Below are positions 16,961 through 25,062 of a stretch of DNA of 64,000 nucleotides, in pieces. Below the pieces are notes generated by a model. It was not told where the DNA came from. It saw only the letters and a list, made by a program, of their open reading frames with translations, and did not search any database. This stretch comes from Verrucomicrobiota bacterium (GTDB lineage: Bacteria; Verrucomicrobiota; Verrucomicrobiia; CAIQCK01): assembly GCA_016235595.1 (NCBI GenBank), contig JACRJX010000048.1:248001-312000 (forward strand), written 5' to 3'. The position numbers and the translations under genes are program-made. Position 1 is the first letter of the stretch, and each line of letters starts with the position of its first letter.

Positions 16961-17014
16961 ATGAACAAGATGGCGCAACATTGGTGGTGGCATGGATCGG
17001 GCCTCAAGCCCTGA
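16961..17014 (+). CDS. His/Trp leader peptide of a transcription attenuator
   Basis: A 17-codon frame reads MNKMAQHWWWHGSGLKP and stops at 17012-17014. Three consecutive TGG codons (16982-16990) are flanked on each side by a CAT (His) codon. Tryptophan runs of this kind are extremely rare in proteins but typical of trp leader peptides. The frame ends just inside the RNA segment that must be covered to block the antiterminator. No good Shine-Dalgarno sequence is visible, and the start could be leaderless or nearly so. The operon behind it encodes hisF, hisI, trpE and trpG, matching both amino acids in the run. Confidence 0.8.
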   Translation: MNKMAQHWWWHGSGLKP

Positions 17015-17049
17015 TCGCGCTACCGTTGCGCCGCGCTTGAGGACCCGAT
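16995..17049 (+). promoter_or_regulatory. trp/his leader: Attenuator: anti-antiterminator and antiterminator segments
   Basis: Segment 16995-17002 (GATCGGGC) can pair with 17008-17016 (GCCC-T-GATC, one bulge), forming a hairpin that includes the leader stop codon. Alternatively 16996-17008 (ATCGGGCCTCAAG) pairs with 17036-17049 (CTTGAGG-A-CCCGAT), 13 bp with one bulged A. The second pairing uses the 5' arm of the downstream terminator and so prevents it. A ribosome stalled on the Trp codons leaves 16996 onward free, whereas one at the stop codon covers it. Confidence 0.8.
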
Positions 17050-17077
17050 GATTTGTGAGTCATCGGGTTTTTTATTT
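17044..17077 (+). terminator. Intrinsic terminator of the his/trp attenuator
   Basis: CCCGATGA (17044-17051) and TCATCGGG (17060-17067) form a perfect 8-bp stem with an 8-nt loop. They are followed directly by TTTTTTATTT. The hairpin ends 10 bases before the hisF ATG and has no gene upstream to terminate other than the leader peptide, so it is an attenuator, not an operon end. Confidence 0.85.
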
Positions 17078-17086
17078 CAACAAACC

Positions 17087-17854
17087 ATGTTAGCCAAACG
17101 CATTATACCATGCCTGGATGTCACCGGCGGACGCGTGGTGAAGGGAACCCGGTTCCTGAACCTGCGCGACGCGGGCGATCCGGTGGAGTGTGCCCGCGAA
17201 TACGACCGGCAGGGCGCTGACGAACTCGTGTTCCTGGACATCACCGCCAGCAGCGACGGCCGGCCGACGATGATCGACGTGGTGCAACGCACGGCGAGCG
17301 AGTGCTTCATGCCACTCACGGTGGGTGGCGGCATCCGCACGGTCGAAGACATCCGCGCGATGCTCAAGGCCGGTGCGGACAAGACCTCACTGAACACGGC
17401 GGCGGTGCAGAATCCCGACGTCGTGCGAGCGGGCGCCGAACGGTTCGGCAGCCAGTGCATTGTGGTGGCGGTGGACGCGCGGCGCGTGCCCGGCTCATCG
17501 CTGCAACGGTGGGAGGTTTACACCCACGGTGGCCGCAAGCCGACGGGCATTGATGTTATCGAATGGGTGCAGCGCGTTGTGTCACTCGGCGCGGGCGAGA
17601 TTCTGCTGACCTCGATGGACGCCGACGGCACAAAAGTCGGCTATGACATCGAGTTGAACCGCGCGGTGAGCGAGGCCGTGCGTGTTCCGGTCATCGCCAG
17701 CGGCGGCGCAGGCACTCGGGAACACATGGCGGACGTGTTGCAGCGCGGCAAGGCCGACGCCGTGCTGGCGGCCTCGATTTTTCATTTCGGCGAATACACC
17801 GTGGCGGACGTAAAACGGTTTTTAAAGGACAAGGGAATTTGCGTACGGCTTTGA
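17087..17854 (+). CDS. hisF: Imidazole glycerol phosphate synthase cyclase subunit
   Basis: The product is 255 residues, the normal HisF length. It is the cyclase half of the HisHF enzyme, which makes imidazole glycerol phosphate and AICAR for histidine and purine synthesis. The half-barrel repeat signatures are clear: MLAKRIIPCLDVTGGRVVKG with catalytic Asp11, VGGGIRTVEDIR, AVDARRV with catalytic Asp130, and ASGGAGTREHMADV. The start at 17087 matches family N-termini. hisH is not adjacent. It is the first gene after the attenuator and is followed by hisI after 9 bases. Confidence 0.95.
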   Translation: MLAKRIIPCLDVTGGRVVKGTRFLNLRDAGDPVECAREYDRQGADELVFLDITASSDGRPTMIDVVQRTASECFMPLTVGGGIRTVEDIRAMLKAGADKTSLNTAAVQNPDVVRAGAERFGSQCIVVAVDARRVPGSSLQRWEVYTHGGRKPTGIDVIEWVQRVVSLGAGEILLTSMDADGTKVGYDIELNRAVSEAVRVPVIASGGAGTREHMADVLQRGKADAVLAASIFHFGEYTVADVKRFLKDKGICVRL

Positions 17855-17863
17855 AAGGAAACA

Positions 17864-18259
17864 ATGGCTGAACCGACATTCGATAAACTGAAGTTCGACT
17901 CCAACGGGCTGATTCCGGCCGTCATTCAGGAGAGCGGCACGGGCCGCGTGCTGATGGTGGCCTATATGAACTCGTCGTCGCTGGCGAAGACGCTGGAGAC
18001 CGGCAAGACCTGGTTCTGGAGCCGCTCGCGGCAGAAGTATTGGCTCAAGGGCGAATCCAGCGGTCATGTCCAAACCGTCAAGCGCGTGACCACCGACTGC
18101 GACTGCGACACATTGCTCGTCGAGGTCGAGCAGGTTGGCGCGGCGTGCCACGAGGGCTACAAGAGTTGTTTCTTCCGCGAATTGAAGGCCGACGGCAGTC
18201 TGGCAGACCTTGGCGAGACGCGGCTGTTCGACCCGGCGAAGGTGTACGGGAAGAAATGA
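17864..18259 (+). CDS. hisI: Phosphoribosyl-AMP cyclohydrolase
   Basis: The product is 131 residues, a stand-alone PRA-CH without the HisE pyrophosphohydrolase domain found in enteric HisIE. The metal-binding motif DCDCD (78-82) and later cysteines at 95 and 102 (AACHEGYKSCFF) supply the Mg and Zn ligands. It opens the purine ring of phosphoribosyl-AMP, the third step of histidine synthesis. An AAAGGAA ribosome site precedes the ATG. It follows hisF closely and precedes a membrane gene by 3 bases, all in the attenuated operon. Confidence 0.95.
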   Translation: MAEPTFDKLKFDSNGLIPAVIQESGTGRVLMVAYMNSSSLAKTLETGKTWFWSRSRQKYWLKGESSGHVQTVKRVTTDCDCDTLLVEVEQVGAACHEGYKSCFFRELKADGSLADLGETRLFDPAKVYGKK

Positions 18260-18262
18260 GCC

Positions 18263-18823
18263 ATGAGCGAACTCTACGCACCGCCATTCGGGCTGGCCTA
18301 CTGGGCCGGGCTGGCGCTGCTGATGGTCGCACGCGGACTGGATTTCTTGAGCACGTGGATTGCGACGCCGAGTTTGTTGCTGGAGGCGAACCCGATCGCG
18401 CGGCGGCTGGGCTGGCAGGGCGGGATTGCAGTGAACCTGCTCGTCTGCCTGGTGGCGGCGGCCATACCGTTTGTGGCCGTGCTGATGAGCGTAACAAGTG
18501 TGCTGGTGGCTGCGCGGAACTTTCAGACGGCATGGGTGGCGCGGACGATGGGCGAGTACGAATTCCGCGATCATCTGGAGGCGCAGTTCGGCCGCGCCAA
18601 CAAGCGGCTGGTGCTCGGCTGCGTCTGGGCGCAAGGGCTGCTCTATGGCGCGGTGGGCGGCGCGGTGGTGCTTCTGACGGACGACCTGCTGGCGCAGGCG
18701 GTTGGCTGGGGCATCGTAGGTTTTGGTTTGGCGATTGCAGTTCATTCGACACATTATTACCGAAGAGCGAGACATGTATTATCCGACAAAGAGCGAGTTT
18801 CGCAGTTTAGCGAGTCGCGGTAA
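18263..18823 (+). CDS. Polytopic membrane protein of unknown function in the his/trp operon
   Basis: The product is 186 residues with about four hydrophobic segments (10-32, 52-82, 114-134, 140-160). An amphipathic loop (FRDHLEAQFGRANKRLV) lies between the second and third. No known family is evident. It begins 3 bases after hisI and its last 50 bases overlap the start of trpE in another frame, which ties its translation to trpE. Operon position would suit an amino-acid or precursor transporter, but transporter motifs are not seen and this is only a guess. Confidence 0.7.
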   Translation: MSELYAPPFGLAYWAGLALLMVARGLDFLSTWIATPSLLLEANPIARRLGWQGGIAVNLLVCLVAAAIPFVAVLMSVTSVLVAARNFQTAWVARTMGEYEFRDHLEAQFGRANKRLVLGCVWAQGLLYGAVGGAVVLLTDDLLAQAVGWGIVGFGLAIAVHSTHYYRRARHVLSDKERVSQFSESR

Positions 18824-20255
18824 CCTCATTCCGGTTTACTGCGAGTTGCTGGCCGACCTGGAGACGCCGGTATCGGCCTATCAAAAACTGCGCGGCAAAG
18901 GCCCGGCGTTTCTGTTCGAGTCTGTCGAGGGCGGCGAGCACATCGGCCGCTATTCCTTCCTTGGCGCCGACCCTGGCATCACGCTCGTGCAGGACGGCGG
19001 CGCTGTCGTGGTGCGCGAAGGCCGCAAGACCACGCGCGTCAAGTTCAAGCGTGACCCGCTGGAAGTGGTCGAGAAGGTGATGGCGCGTTATCGGCCGGTG
19101 GCCTTGCCGGAACTGCCGCGGTTCAGTGGCGGCGCCGTCGGGTTTCTCGGCTACGAGTTCATCCACCACGTCGAGCCGGTGGTGCCTCGTCCGAAGCATA
19201 ACGACCTCGGCACGCCGCCGATGTATCTGATGCTGACGGACACCATTGTCATCTTCGACCGCGTCCGCCAGACCATCAAGGTTGTCTCTAACGCGCACGT
19301 GACCGGCAATGCCGACGCCGCCTACGACAAGGCCTGCCGCCGCATCGCAGCCATCATTGCGCGGTTGCGCCGGCCGTTGCCGGCAAGGCACGTCGAGTTC
19401 CGGCACGATGCCGCGCCGCTGGCGGTCGAGAGCAACATGACCGTCGAGCGTTACCAGGCGATGGTGCGCAAGGCGAAGGAGTACATCAAATCCGGCGACA
19501 TCATCCAGGTGGTCCTCAGTCAGCGGTTTTCCGCCAAGGTGCGCTCCAAGCCGCTCGATATCTATCGCGCGCTGCGCAGCGTCAATCCCTCCCCCTACAT
19601 GTTCATCCTCGAACTGGGCGACTTCTCGCTCGTCGGCGCGTCGCCGGAAGTGCACGTGCGTTGCGAGGACGGCCACGTCGAGATTCGCCCGATCGCCGGC
19701 ACGCGCAAACGCGGCAAAACACCCGCTGAGGACGAAGCGCTCATCAAAGACCTGCTCGCAGATGAGAAGGAGCGCGCCGAGCACCTGATGCTGGTGGACC
19801 TCGCGCGCAACGACATTGGACGCGTGTGCGATTTCGGCAGTGTGCGGGTCGATGAGTTCATGGTCATCGAACGCTACAGCCACGTGATGCACATCGTCAG
19901 CCAGGTTGAGGGCAAGCTCCAGAAGGATCGCACCGTCTATGACCTGATGCGCGCGACGTTCCCGGCGGGCACCGTCAGCGGCGCGCCCAAGATTCGCGCC
20001 ATGCAGATCATCTCGCAGCAGGAAGCGACGCAGCGCGGCCCCTACGCCGGCGCGGTCGGCTACTTCAGCTTCAACGGCAACCTCGACTGCTGCATCACGC
20101 TGCGCACCGCGCTGCTCAAGGGCGGCCGCGCTTACGTCCAGGCCGGCGGCGGCATCGTGGACGACAGCACGCCGGAGAATGAATTTCAGGAAACCGTCAA
20201 CAAGTCCATGGCGCTGCGGAAAGCAATTGCGCTGGCGGAGGATTTTCGAAAGTGA
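18774..20255 (+). CDS. trpE: Anthranilate synthase component I
   Basis: The product is 493 residues from the ATG at 18774; upstream in-frame codons lie inside the membrane gene and do not match the family. It converts chorismate and ammonia (from TrpG) to anthranilate, the first step of tryptophan synthesis. The N-terminal regulatory region (about 12-160, with LESVEGG-type FLFESVEGGEHIGRYSFLG, the usual Trp feedback site) and the chorismate-binding domain (SNMTVERYQAMVRKAKEYIK to GTVSGAPKIRAMQII and AGGGIVDDSTPENEF) are intact. trpG follows after 6 bases. Confidence 0.95.
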   Translation: MYYPTKSEFRSLASRGNLIPVYCELLADLETPVSAYQKLRGKGPAFLFESVEGGEHIGRYSFLGADPGITLVQDGGAVVVREGRKTTRVKFKRDPLEVVEKVMARYRPVALPELPRFSGGAVGFLGYEFIHHVEPVVPRPKHNDLGTPPMYLMLTDTIVIFDRVRQTIKVVSNAHVTGNADAAYDKACRRIAAIIARLRRPLPARHVEFRHDAAPLAVESNMTVERYQAMVRKAKEYIKSGDIIQVVLSQRFSAKVRSKPLDIYRALRSVNPSPYMFILELGDFSLVGASPEVHVRCEDGHVEIRPIAGTRKRGKTPAEDEALIKDLLADEKERAEHLMLVDLARNDIGRVCDFGSVRVDEFMVIERYSHVMHIVSQVEGKLQKDRTVYDLMRATFPAGTVSGAPKIRAMQIISQQEATQRGPYAGAVGYFSFNGNLDCCITLRTALLKGGRAYVQAGGGIVDDSTPENEFQETVNKSMALRKAIALAEDFRK

Positions 20256-20261
20256 GGAACC

Positions 20262-20828
20262 ATGTTGCTGGTGATAGATAACTACGATTCCTTCACCTAC
20301 AATCTCGTCCAGTATCTGGGCGAGATGGGTGTGGAGATGAAAATCGTCCGCAACGACGAGGTCACGCTCGGCGACGTTCGTGCGCTGAAACCGGCGCGCA
20401 TCCTGGTCTCGCCCGGCCCGTGCTCGCCAGCCCAAGCCGGCATTTCGGTGGAGGTCATCCGCCAACTCGGCCCGACGATTCCGACCTTCGGCGTCTGCCT
20501 CGGCCATCAGAGCATCGGCCACGCGTTCGGCGGCGAAGTCATCCGCAACTACCGGATGATGCATGGCAAGACCTCACCCATCCACCACGACGGCCGGTTC
20601 CTGTTCCAAGGTCTGGCGAATCCCTTCGAGGCGACGCGTTACCACTCGCTCGTCGTCAAGCGCGAGACGCTGCCGGATTGCCTGGAGGTGACCGCCGAGA
20701 CGCGGCCCGAAGGCGAGATCATGGGCTTGCGGCACAAGCAATTCCCGATCTGGGGCGTGCAATTCCACCCGGAGAGCGTGCTGACCACCGAAGGCAAGAA
20801 GCTGTTGAAGAATTTCCTGACGCTGTAG
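20262..20828 (+). CDS. trpG: Anthranilate synthase component II (glutamine amidotransferase)
   Basis: The product is 188 residues, the class I glutamine amidotransferase that feeds ammonia to TrpE. It may also serve aminodeoxychorismate synthase (PabA), as in many bacteria with one copy. The catalytic triad is visible: Cys79 in FGVCLGHQ, then His169 and Glu171 in VQFHPESVLT. The early DNYDSFTYNLVQYL and SPGPCSPAQAG motifs fit TrpG/PabA. It is the last gene of the operon. The remaining trp genes are not in the window, and no clear terminator is visible after it. Confidence 0.93.
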   Translation: MLLVIDNYDSFTYNLVQYLGEMGVEMKIVRNDEVTLGDVRALKPARILVSPGPCSPAQAGISVEVIRQLGPTIPTFGVCLGHQSIGHAFGGEVIRNYRMMHGKTSPIHHDGRFLFQGLANPFEATRYHSLVVKRETLPDCLEVTAETRPEGEIMGLRHKQFPIWGVQFHPESVLTTEGKKLLKNFLTL

Positions 20829-20893
20829 AGAAGTGAACTCACGACGCAGGGCGTTTGCTGTCCACACTTCATTACATTTCTGTCATATTGCAC

Positions 20894-20923
20894 TTGGCAA
20901 GAAGGGCACGGTTTTTTTATTAT
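20894..20923 (+). promoter_or_regulatory. Weak candidate promoter
   Basis: TTGGCA (20894-20899), an 18-bp spacer and TATTAT (20918-20923) lie just ahead of the membrane glycosyltransferase gene. A T7 run sits in the spacer. The spacing is at the long end, so this is only a candidate. Confidence 0.3.
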
Positions 20924-20945
20924 CCTGCCGCAGAAAGAACGTGGG

Positions 20946-22832
20946 ATGACGTCAGCGAGCGTTCGTTTAGAAAAAAAACAGCTTCCAACAATCACCGGGC
21001 AATTCTGCGCCACTGGCGCCCGGGGAATCGTTGGACACGTGGCCGAGCGCAGCGTGCGCTCGAAGCGGTGGGCTGCGCTGATGATCGTTTTGGTGACGGT
21101 GGTTGTCTATTTCAACTCCCTTGGCAACTACTTCATGATCGACGATTTCTGGCATCTGCACGAGGCGGCCAGGACGCCGTGGTCGGCGCTGTTCCAGTCC
21201 TGGCAATACAGCGGGGAGGATTTCAAGGCCTACTGGTTCAACGAACAAAGACTGCACCACGTCCAGGGCGAGGGTTTCTTCCGGCCGATGGTGACGCTCC
21301 TCTATAAACTGGCGGCAGCGGCGTTCGGCCTCGACGCGTGGGGTTATCATCTCATCAGCATCACGCTGCACGCGCTGGCGTCGCTGGCGGTACTTGGCAT
21401 TGCACGGTTGATGTTTCCTCAGCGTTGGGTGGCGGTGGCGGTGGCGCTCATGTTTGCCGCGCATCCGAGCCACGCCGAAACCGTGCAATGGGTGGCGGCC
21501 AACGCCGACGCAGCGATGGGTTGTTTCTTCATGGTTTCATTTGCGGCGTTCGGATGGTGGTTGCGGCAACGCCGGCCCTGGCAATACGCAGGCGCGGTCG
21601 TCGCATTTGTGCTGGCGCTCTGGTCGAAAGAATCGGCGATCATCCTGCCGGCGGTGCTTCTAGCCTATGAATTTTACCGCGCTCATGTCGCCGGCGAGCG
21701 GCGGCCGCGGTTCGGCGGGCTGGCGGCGAGGCATGCGGTGTTCTGGGCGATCGCGACGGTTTATCTGCTGACACACATCAGGTTTCTCGCCGGCATTTCA
21801 GCGATGAACGAGGGCGGCCAATACATGCACAGTCCGTTTTCGGCGACGTTCGTGCCGTTTGTCCTTTTCAACACCTGCTACGAGTTGTTGCACCTCCTCG
21901 TTCCGTTCCCGCTGTTCCCGATTGATCCAAGCGAACTGATCCAGAAGGCCGGCGCGCTGCCCGTGACGCTGATGTGCGCGGCGGTGCTGGCTGGGATCTG
22001 GTTTGCGACGAGCCGGCTGATGCGCGGCACGCGCGGCTGGAGTTTCTTTCTGTTGTTCACTGTCCTGGCGCTGGCTCCGACATTCCCGATTCTGGTAGCG
22101 CAACGGTTCCTTTACGTTCCGTCGCTCGGCTTTTGCCTGATGCTGGGCGCGCTGCTGGAACGCGCCGATGACAGCGGCTGGCTGGCGCAGCGATGGTCGC
22201 GCCTGAAGCTGTCACGTCGCGGCCTGGTGATGGCGACGGTTGGCGTTGTGGTGGTGGGCTACGGCATGATGACCATGTTCCTGAATCTCATGTGGGGTTT
22301 TCCCTCCAATCTCGTGCGCCAGCAGATTGCGACGATTCGGGAAGAGGCGCCGAGTCTGCCGCGCGGGGCGTCGCTCTACCTGCTGAACCTCTGGCCGCCG
22401 GCGTTCGGGATGGAGTTCATGCTCCCGCTGCTCTATCAGGATCCGACGCTTGATGTGCAGGTGCTGACCATCCGCCCGAAGGTTTTGCCTTTTGATTCCA
22501 TTCAGCCGCCGGAATCGCTTGTGAAATTCTTCAGCAAATGTCTGCCGGACCACATTGGTCAAACGAGGATCGAAACGCGATGGGACGGTCCGGGGACGTT
22601 GCGGGTGAGCGTTGAAGGTGGCCGGTTCATGCGCAGTCTGATTGAGGAGATTTACCCGGTAGCCGCCGAAGCACAGCGGGAGGGAGCGCGCGTGGACGCG
22701 CCGGGGTTCATTGCTGAAGTGACCCGCGCGGACGCCAGAGGCGCGCAGGCACTGGCGTTTCATTTTCGCTCGACGGCCCCCCCTCCGGTAGTGCTGGATA
22801 TGCAGAACGGACGGGCGGTTCGCGTTCGATGA
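20946..22832 (+). CDS. Multipass membrane glycosyltransferase-like protein (GT39/PMT-like)
   Basis: The product is 628 residues with about ten transmembrane segments between 44 and 450 and a C-terminal soluble part. The motif AAHPSHAETVQWVAANAD resembles the HP-HVE-VAW pattern of O-mannosyltransferase-like (TMTC/PMT) proteins. An acidic pair early in the first loop (FMIDDFWHLHEAA) matches the DD catalytic motif of GT-C enzymes. It would use a lipid-linked sugar on the outer face of the membrane. The true start could be the Met near 21081 just before the first membrane span. Its stop overlaps the start of the YdjC/HpnK gene by four bases. Confidence 0.7.
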   Translation: MTSASVRLEKKQLPTITGQFCATGARGIVGHVAERSVRSKRWAALMIVLVTVVVYFNSLGNYFMIDDFWHLHEAARTPWSALFQSWQYSGEDFKAYWFNEQRLHHVQGEGFFRPMVTLLYKLAAAAFGLDAWGYHLISITLHALASLAVLGIARLMFPQRWVAVAVALMFAAHPSHAETVQWVAANADAAMGCFFMVSFAAFGWWLRQRRPWQYAGAVVAFVLALWSKESAIILPAVLLAYEFYRAHVAGERRPRFGGLAARHAVFWAIATVYLLTHIRFLAGISAMNEGGQYMHSPFSATFVPFVLFNTCYELLHLLVPFPLFPIDPSELIQKAGALPVTLMCAAVLAGIWFATSRLMRGTRGWSFFLLFTVLALAPTFPILVAQRFLYVPSLGFCLMLGALLERADDSGWLAQRWSRLKLSRRGLVMATVGVVVVGYGMMTMFLNLMWGFPSNLVRQQIATIREEAPSLPRGASLYLLNLWPPAFGMEFMLPLLYQDPTLDVQVLTIRPKVLPFDSIQPPESLVKFFSKCLPDHIGQTRIETRWDGPGTLRVSVEGGRFMRSLIEEIYPVAAEAQREGARVDAPGFIAEVTRADARGAQALAFHFRSTAPPPVVLDMQNGRAVRVR

Positions 22833-23731
22833 AACAACTGATCATTACCGGTGATGATTTCGGCTACAGCCGAACGGTGAGCGACGCCATCCTTCATGCC
22901 CATCGCGAGGGTTTTCTCACTAACGCCAGCCTCATGCCGTGCGGATTCGATTTTGACTACGCGGTCGCGTTGGCAAAACAGACGCCAAGTTTGAGTATCG
23001 GCGTGCATCTCTGTCTGCTCCAGGGCCGTGCGGTATTGCCGCACGCGGACATCCCCGCGCTGACCGACGCGGACGGCAACTTCCACAACAATCCGCTGAC
23101 TGCCGGTGTGAGGTTCTTCCTCGTTCCCGGCATCCAGCGGCAGATCGAACTGGAACTGCGGGCGCAGATGGCGAAATTCCTCGCCACCGGTTTGCGGCCG
23201 ACCCACCTCAACACCCACATGCACTTGCACGCGCATCCGGTGGTGTTTCCAATCATTGCACAACTCGGCCGCGAGCAGGGCATCCGCTTTCTGCGCGTGC
23301 CGCGCGAGAATCTCCTCTCGCATCTGTTGATTGACCGGCGCTTTCTGGCGAGCAAGCTGGCGCGGGGGCTTTTCTTTTGGGCGCTTTGCATCGGTTTGGA
23401 TCGCAAGATTTGGCGCGCCGGTCTCCGGGCCCCGGACGCGATCCACGGCCTGCTCCAAAGCGGCCACGTTGATGAGATGTATCTGACGCGGCTGCTCCCG
23501 CAGGTGGGTGACGGCGTGACCGAGATATACTTCCATCCCGGCGCCGATGACGACCCGATCCTCCGCCGGTGGCAACCGGATTACAACCATGCTGCCGAGA
23601 CAGCGGCGCTGCTTAGTCCTCGAGTGAAACAACTGCTCCACCAACTCGGTATCCAACTCACTGGTTTTGAAGGCGCGATCTCGTCTCCAGAAAAAGCGTC
23701 GGACGCGTCTGCCGGGGAAGCGCCCCGGTGA
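22829..23731 (+). CDS. YdjC/HpnK-family carbohydrate deacetylase
   Basis: The product is 300 residues. The YdjC (ChbG/HpnK) signature is complete: ITGDDFGYSRTVSDAI with the metal-binding DD, the H-x-C GVHLCLLQ, and THLNTHMHLHAHP. These enzymes remove N- or O-acetyl groups from sugars or hopanoid head groups. The HpnK reading is favoured because the convergent neighbour, whose stop codon is only 1 base away, is an HpnD-like synthase. Translational overlap with the upstream glycosyltransferase suggests the two modify the same glycan or glycolipid. Confidence 0.85.
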   Translation: MKQLIITGDDFGYSRTVSDAILHAHREGFLTNASLMPCGFDFDYAVALAKQTPSLSIGVHLCLLQGRAVLPHADIPALTDADGNFHNNPLTAGVRFFLVPGIQRQIELELRAQMAKFLATGLRPTHLNTHMHLHAHPVVFPIIAQLGREQGIRFLRVPRENLLSHLLIDRRFLASKLARGLFFWALCIGLDRKIWRAGLRAPDAIHGLLQSGHVDEMYLTRLLPQVGDGVTEIYFHPGADDDPILRRWQPDYNHAAETAALLSPRVKQLLHQLGIQLTGFEGAISSPEKASDASAGEAPR

Positions 23732-23732
23732 T

Positions 23733-24614
23733 TTAACGGTTCAACAGACTCTTGACCGCGATCAGCAGCTTCCTCCAGGTCGGCAGTGAGATTCTTTTCG
23801 AAAACACGTCGAACTCGCGGTGCTCGATCTTCTTCAGCAGGCCGCGATAGATTTCCATCAGCGCCACCAGCGTGGCCCGGCTGTCGGCGTGAATCAGCGG
23901 CAGCAGCGGATGGGCTTTGTCGTAGTATTCGTGCGCGCGGTCGGATTCGAACTTCATCAGGTCCACGAACGCCGACGGCGGCTGGCTCTTCAGAATCTGT
24001 TCCTCGGTCACACCAAAACGGTTGAGATCCTCCAGCGGCAGATAGATCCGCCCCATCTGGGCGTCCTCGCACACGTCACGGAGAATGTTGGTAAGCTGGA
24101 AGGCGATGCCGCACCACTCGGCATATTGTTTGGCCTTCTCGTCGGCGAACCCGAACACGTGAATCACCGTCAGTCCGACACACGACGCCACGCGGTAGCA
24201 GTAGCGATAAAGTTCCTCGAACGTTGCATAACGCGTCTTGTCCAGGTCCATCTCCGCGCCGGTGATCAAGTCGGAGAAGTATTCCTTCGGGATTTGGTAG
24301 CGCTGCACCGTGTTGGAGAATGCCGGAAGTATCGCGCGCGCCGTAGCCTCCATCGCAGACTGCACCACCGCTGTCGCTGTCCCGCCGGCATAGGCTTCGT
24401 CGAGCACCGCGCGCCAGCGGCGCAGATTGACCCGAGCCACATCGATACTCGGCGCGTGGTCGCTCAAATCGTCGCAGTAGCGGAAAAATGCGTAGATGGC
24501 GCACATCGCATCGCGCTTCTCCTTGGGCAGCGCGTAGAACGAGTAGTAAAAGTTCTTCGCCTGCCTGGAGGCGACGTGCTGACAGTGCCGATACGAATGT
24601 TCCAAGGAAGTCAT
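23733..24614 (-). CDS. hpnD: HpnD-like presqualene/squalene-phytoene synthase
   Basis: The product is 293 residues. Both aspartate-rich motifs of head-to-head prenyl synthases are present: YCDDLSD (48-52) and NILRDVCEDAQMGRIYLP (Asp180, Asp184). The length and the QLTNILRD(V/I) wording fit HpnD, which joins two farnesyl diphosphates to presqualene diphosphate on the bacterial route to squalene and hopanoids. HpnC or CrtB cannot be excluded without alignment. The start at 24614 was chosen because the family begins near SLEHSYRHCQ. HpnC and HpnE are not in the window. Confidence 0.8.
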   Translation of the reverse strand: MTSLEHSYRHCQHVASRQAKNFYYSFYALPKEKRDAMCAIYAFFRYCDDLSDHAPSIDVARVNLRRWRAVLDEAYAGGTATAVVQSAMEATARAILPAFSNTVQRYQIPKEYFSDLITGAEMDLDKTRYATFEELYRYCYRVASCVGLTVIHVFGFADEKAKQYAEWCGIAFQLTNILRDVCEDAQMGRIYLPLEDLNRFGVTEEQILKSQPPSAFVDLMKFESDRAHEYYDKAHPLLPLIHADSRATLVALMEIYRGLLKKIEHREFDVFSKRISLPTWRKLLIAVKSLLNR

Positions 24615-24744
24615 CGGGTAATCACTCTGTCGGAACACACTACTTGGTTGGCTGCCGCGTGGCAATACTGTGTTGTGTCTTGCGGTTCATGAGGCGGGTC
24701 TATGAGACTTGCCGGGCATCGCGGACTTTGATAGCCTGTGAGGC

Positions 24745-25056
24745 ATGAGCATGTTGATTGTTCATGTCCACGTTCACGTAAAACCCGACTGCGTTGAATC
24801 CTTCAAGCAAGCCTCGCTGGAAAACGCCCGCAGCAGCTTTCAGGAGCCGGGCATCGCGCGGTTTGATGTCTGCCAGCAGAGCGATGATCCGACACGGTTC
24901 ATTCTCGTGGAGGTGTATCGCACGCCGGACGCGCCTGCCAAACACAAGGAAACCGCGCATTACGCCGCGTGGCGTGATGCGGTGGCGCCGATGATGGCCG
25001 AGCCGCGCGCGAGCGTGAAACTGGCCAACGTCTTTCCGCCCGATGCCGGCTGGTGA
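24745..25056 (+). CDS. Antibiotic-biosynthesis-monooxygenase (ABM) domain protein
   Basis: The product is 103 residues, a single ferredoxin-like ABM domain (MLIVHVHVHVKPDCVESFKQ, then FILVEVYRTPDAPAKHKETA). The set EVY...AHKET..Y..W matches the LsrG/YgiN quinol or signal-degrading branch. Such small dimeric enzymes act on quinols or autoinducer-type compounds. The start at 24745 or the Met two codons on are both possible. The iron alcohol dehydrogenase follows 6 bases later, so the two probably act on one small metabolite. Confidence 0.8.
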   Translation: MSMLIVHVHVHVKPDCVESFKQASLENARSSFQEPGIARFDVCQQSDDPTRFILVEVYRTPDAPAKHKETAHYAAWRDAVAPMMAEPRASVKLANVFPPDAGW

Positions 25057-25062
25057 CCCGCG

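Noticed and set aside
16804..17040. A 78-codon plus-strand frame covering the his/trp leader
   Set aside because: It begins inside the divergent GYF_2 gene, has no ribosome site and is in a different frame from the Trp-rich leader peptide.
18807..20564. A 585-codon minus-strand frame opposite trpE and the start of trpG
   Set aside because: It is antisense to clear trpE and trpG genes and shows no domain of its own.
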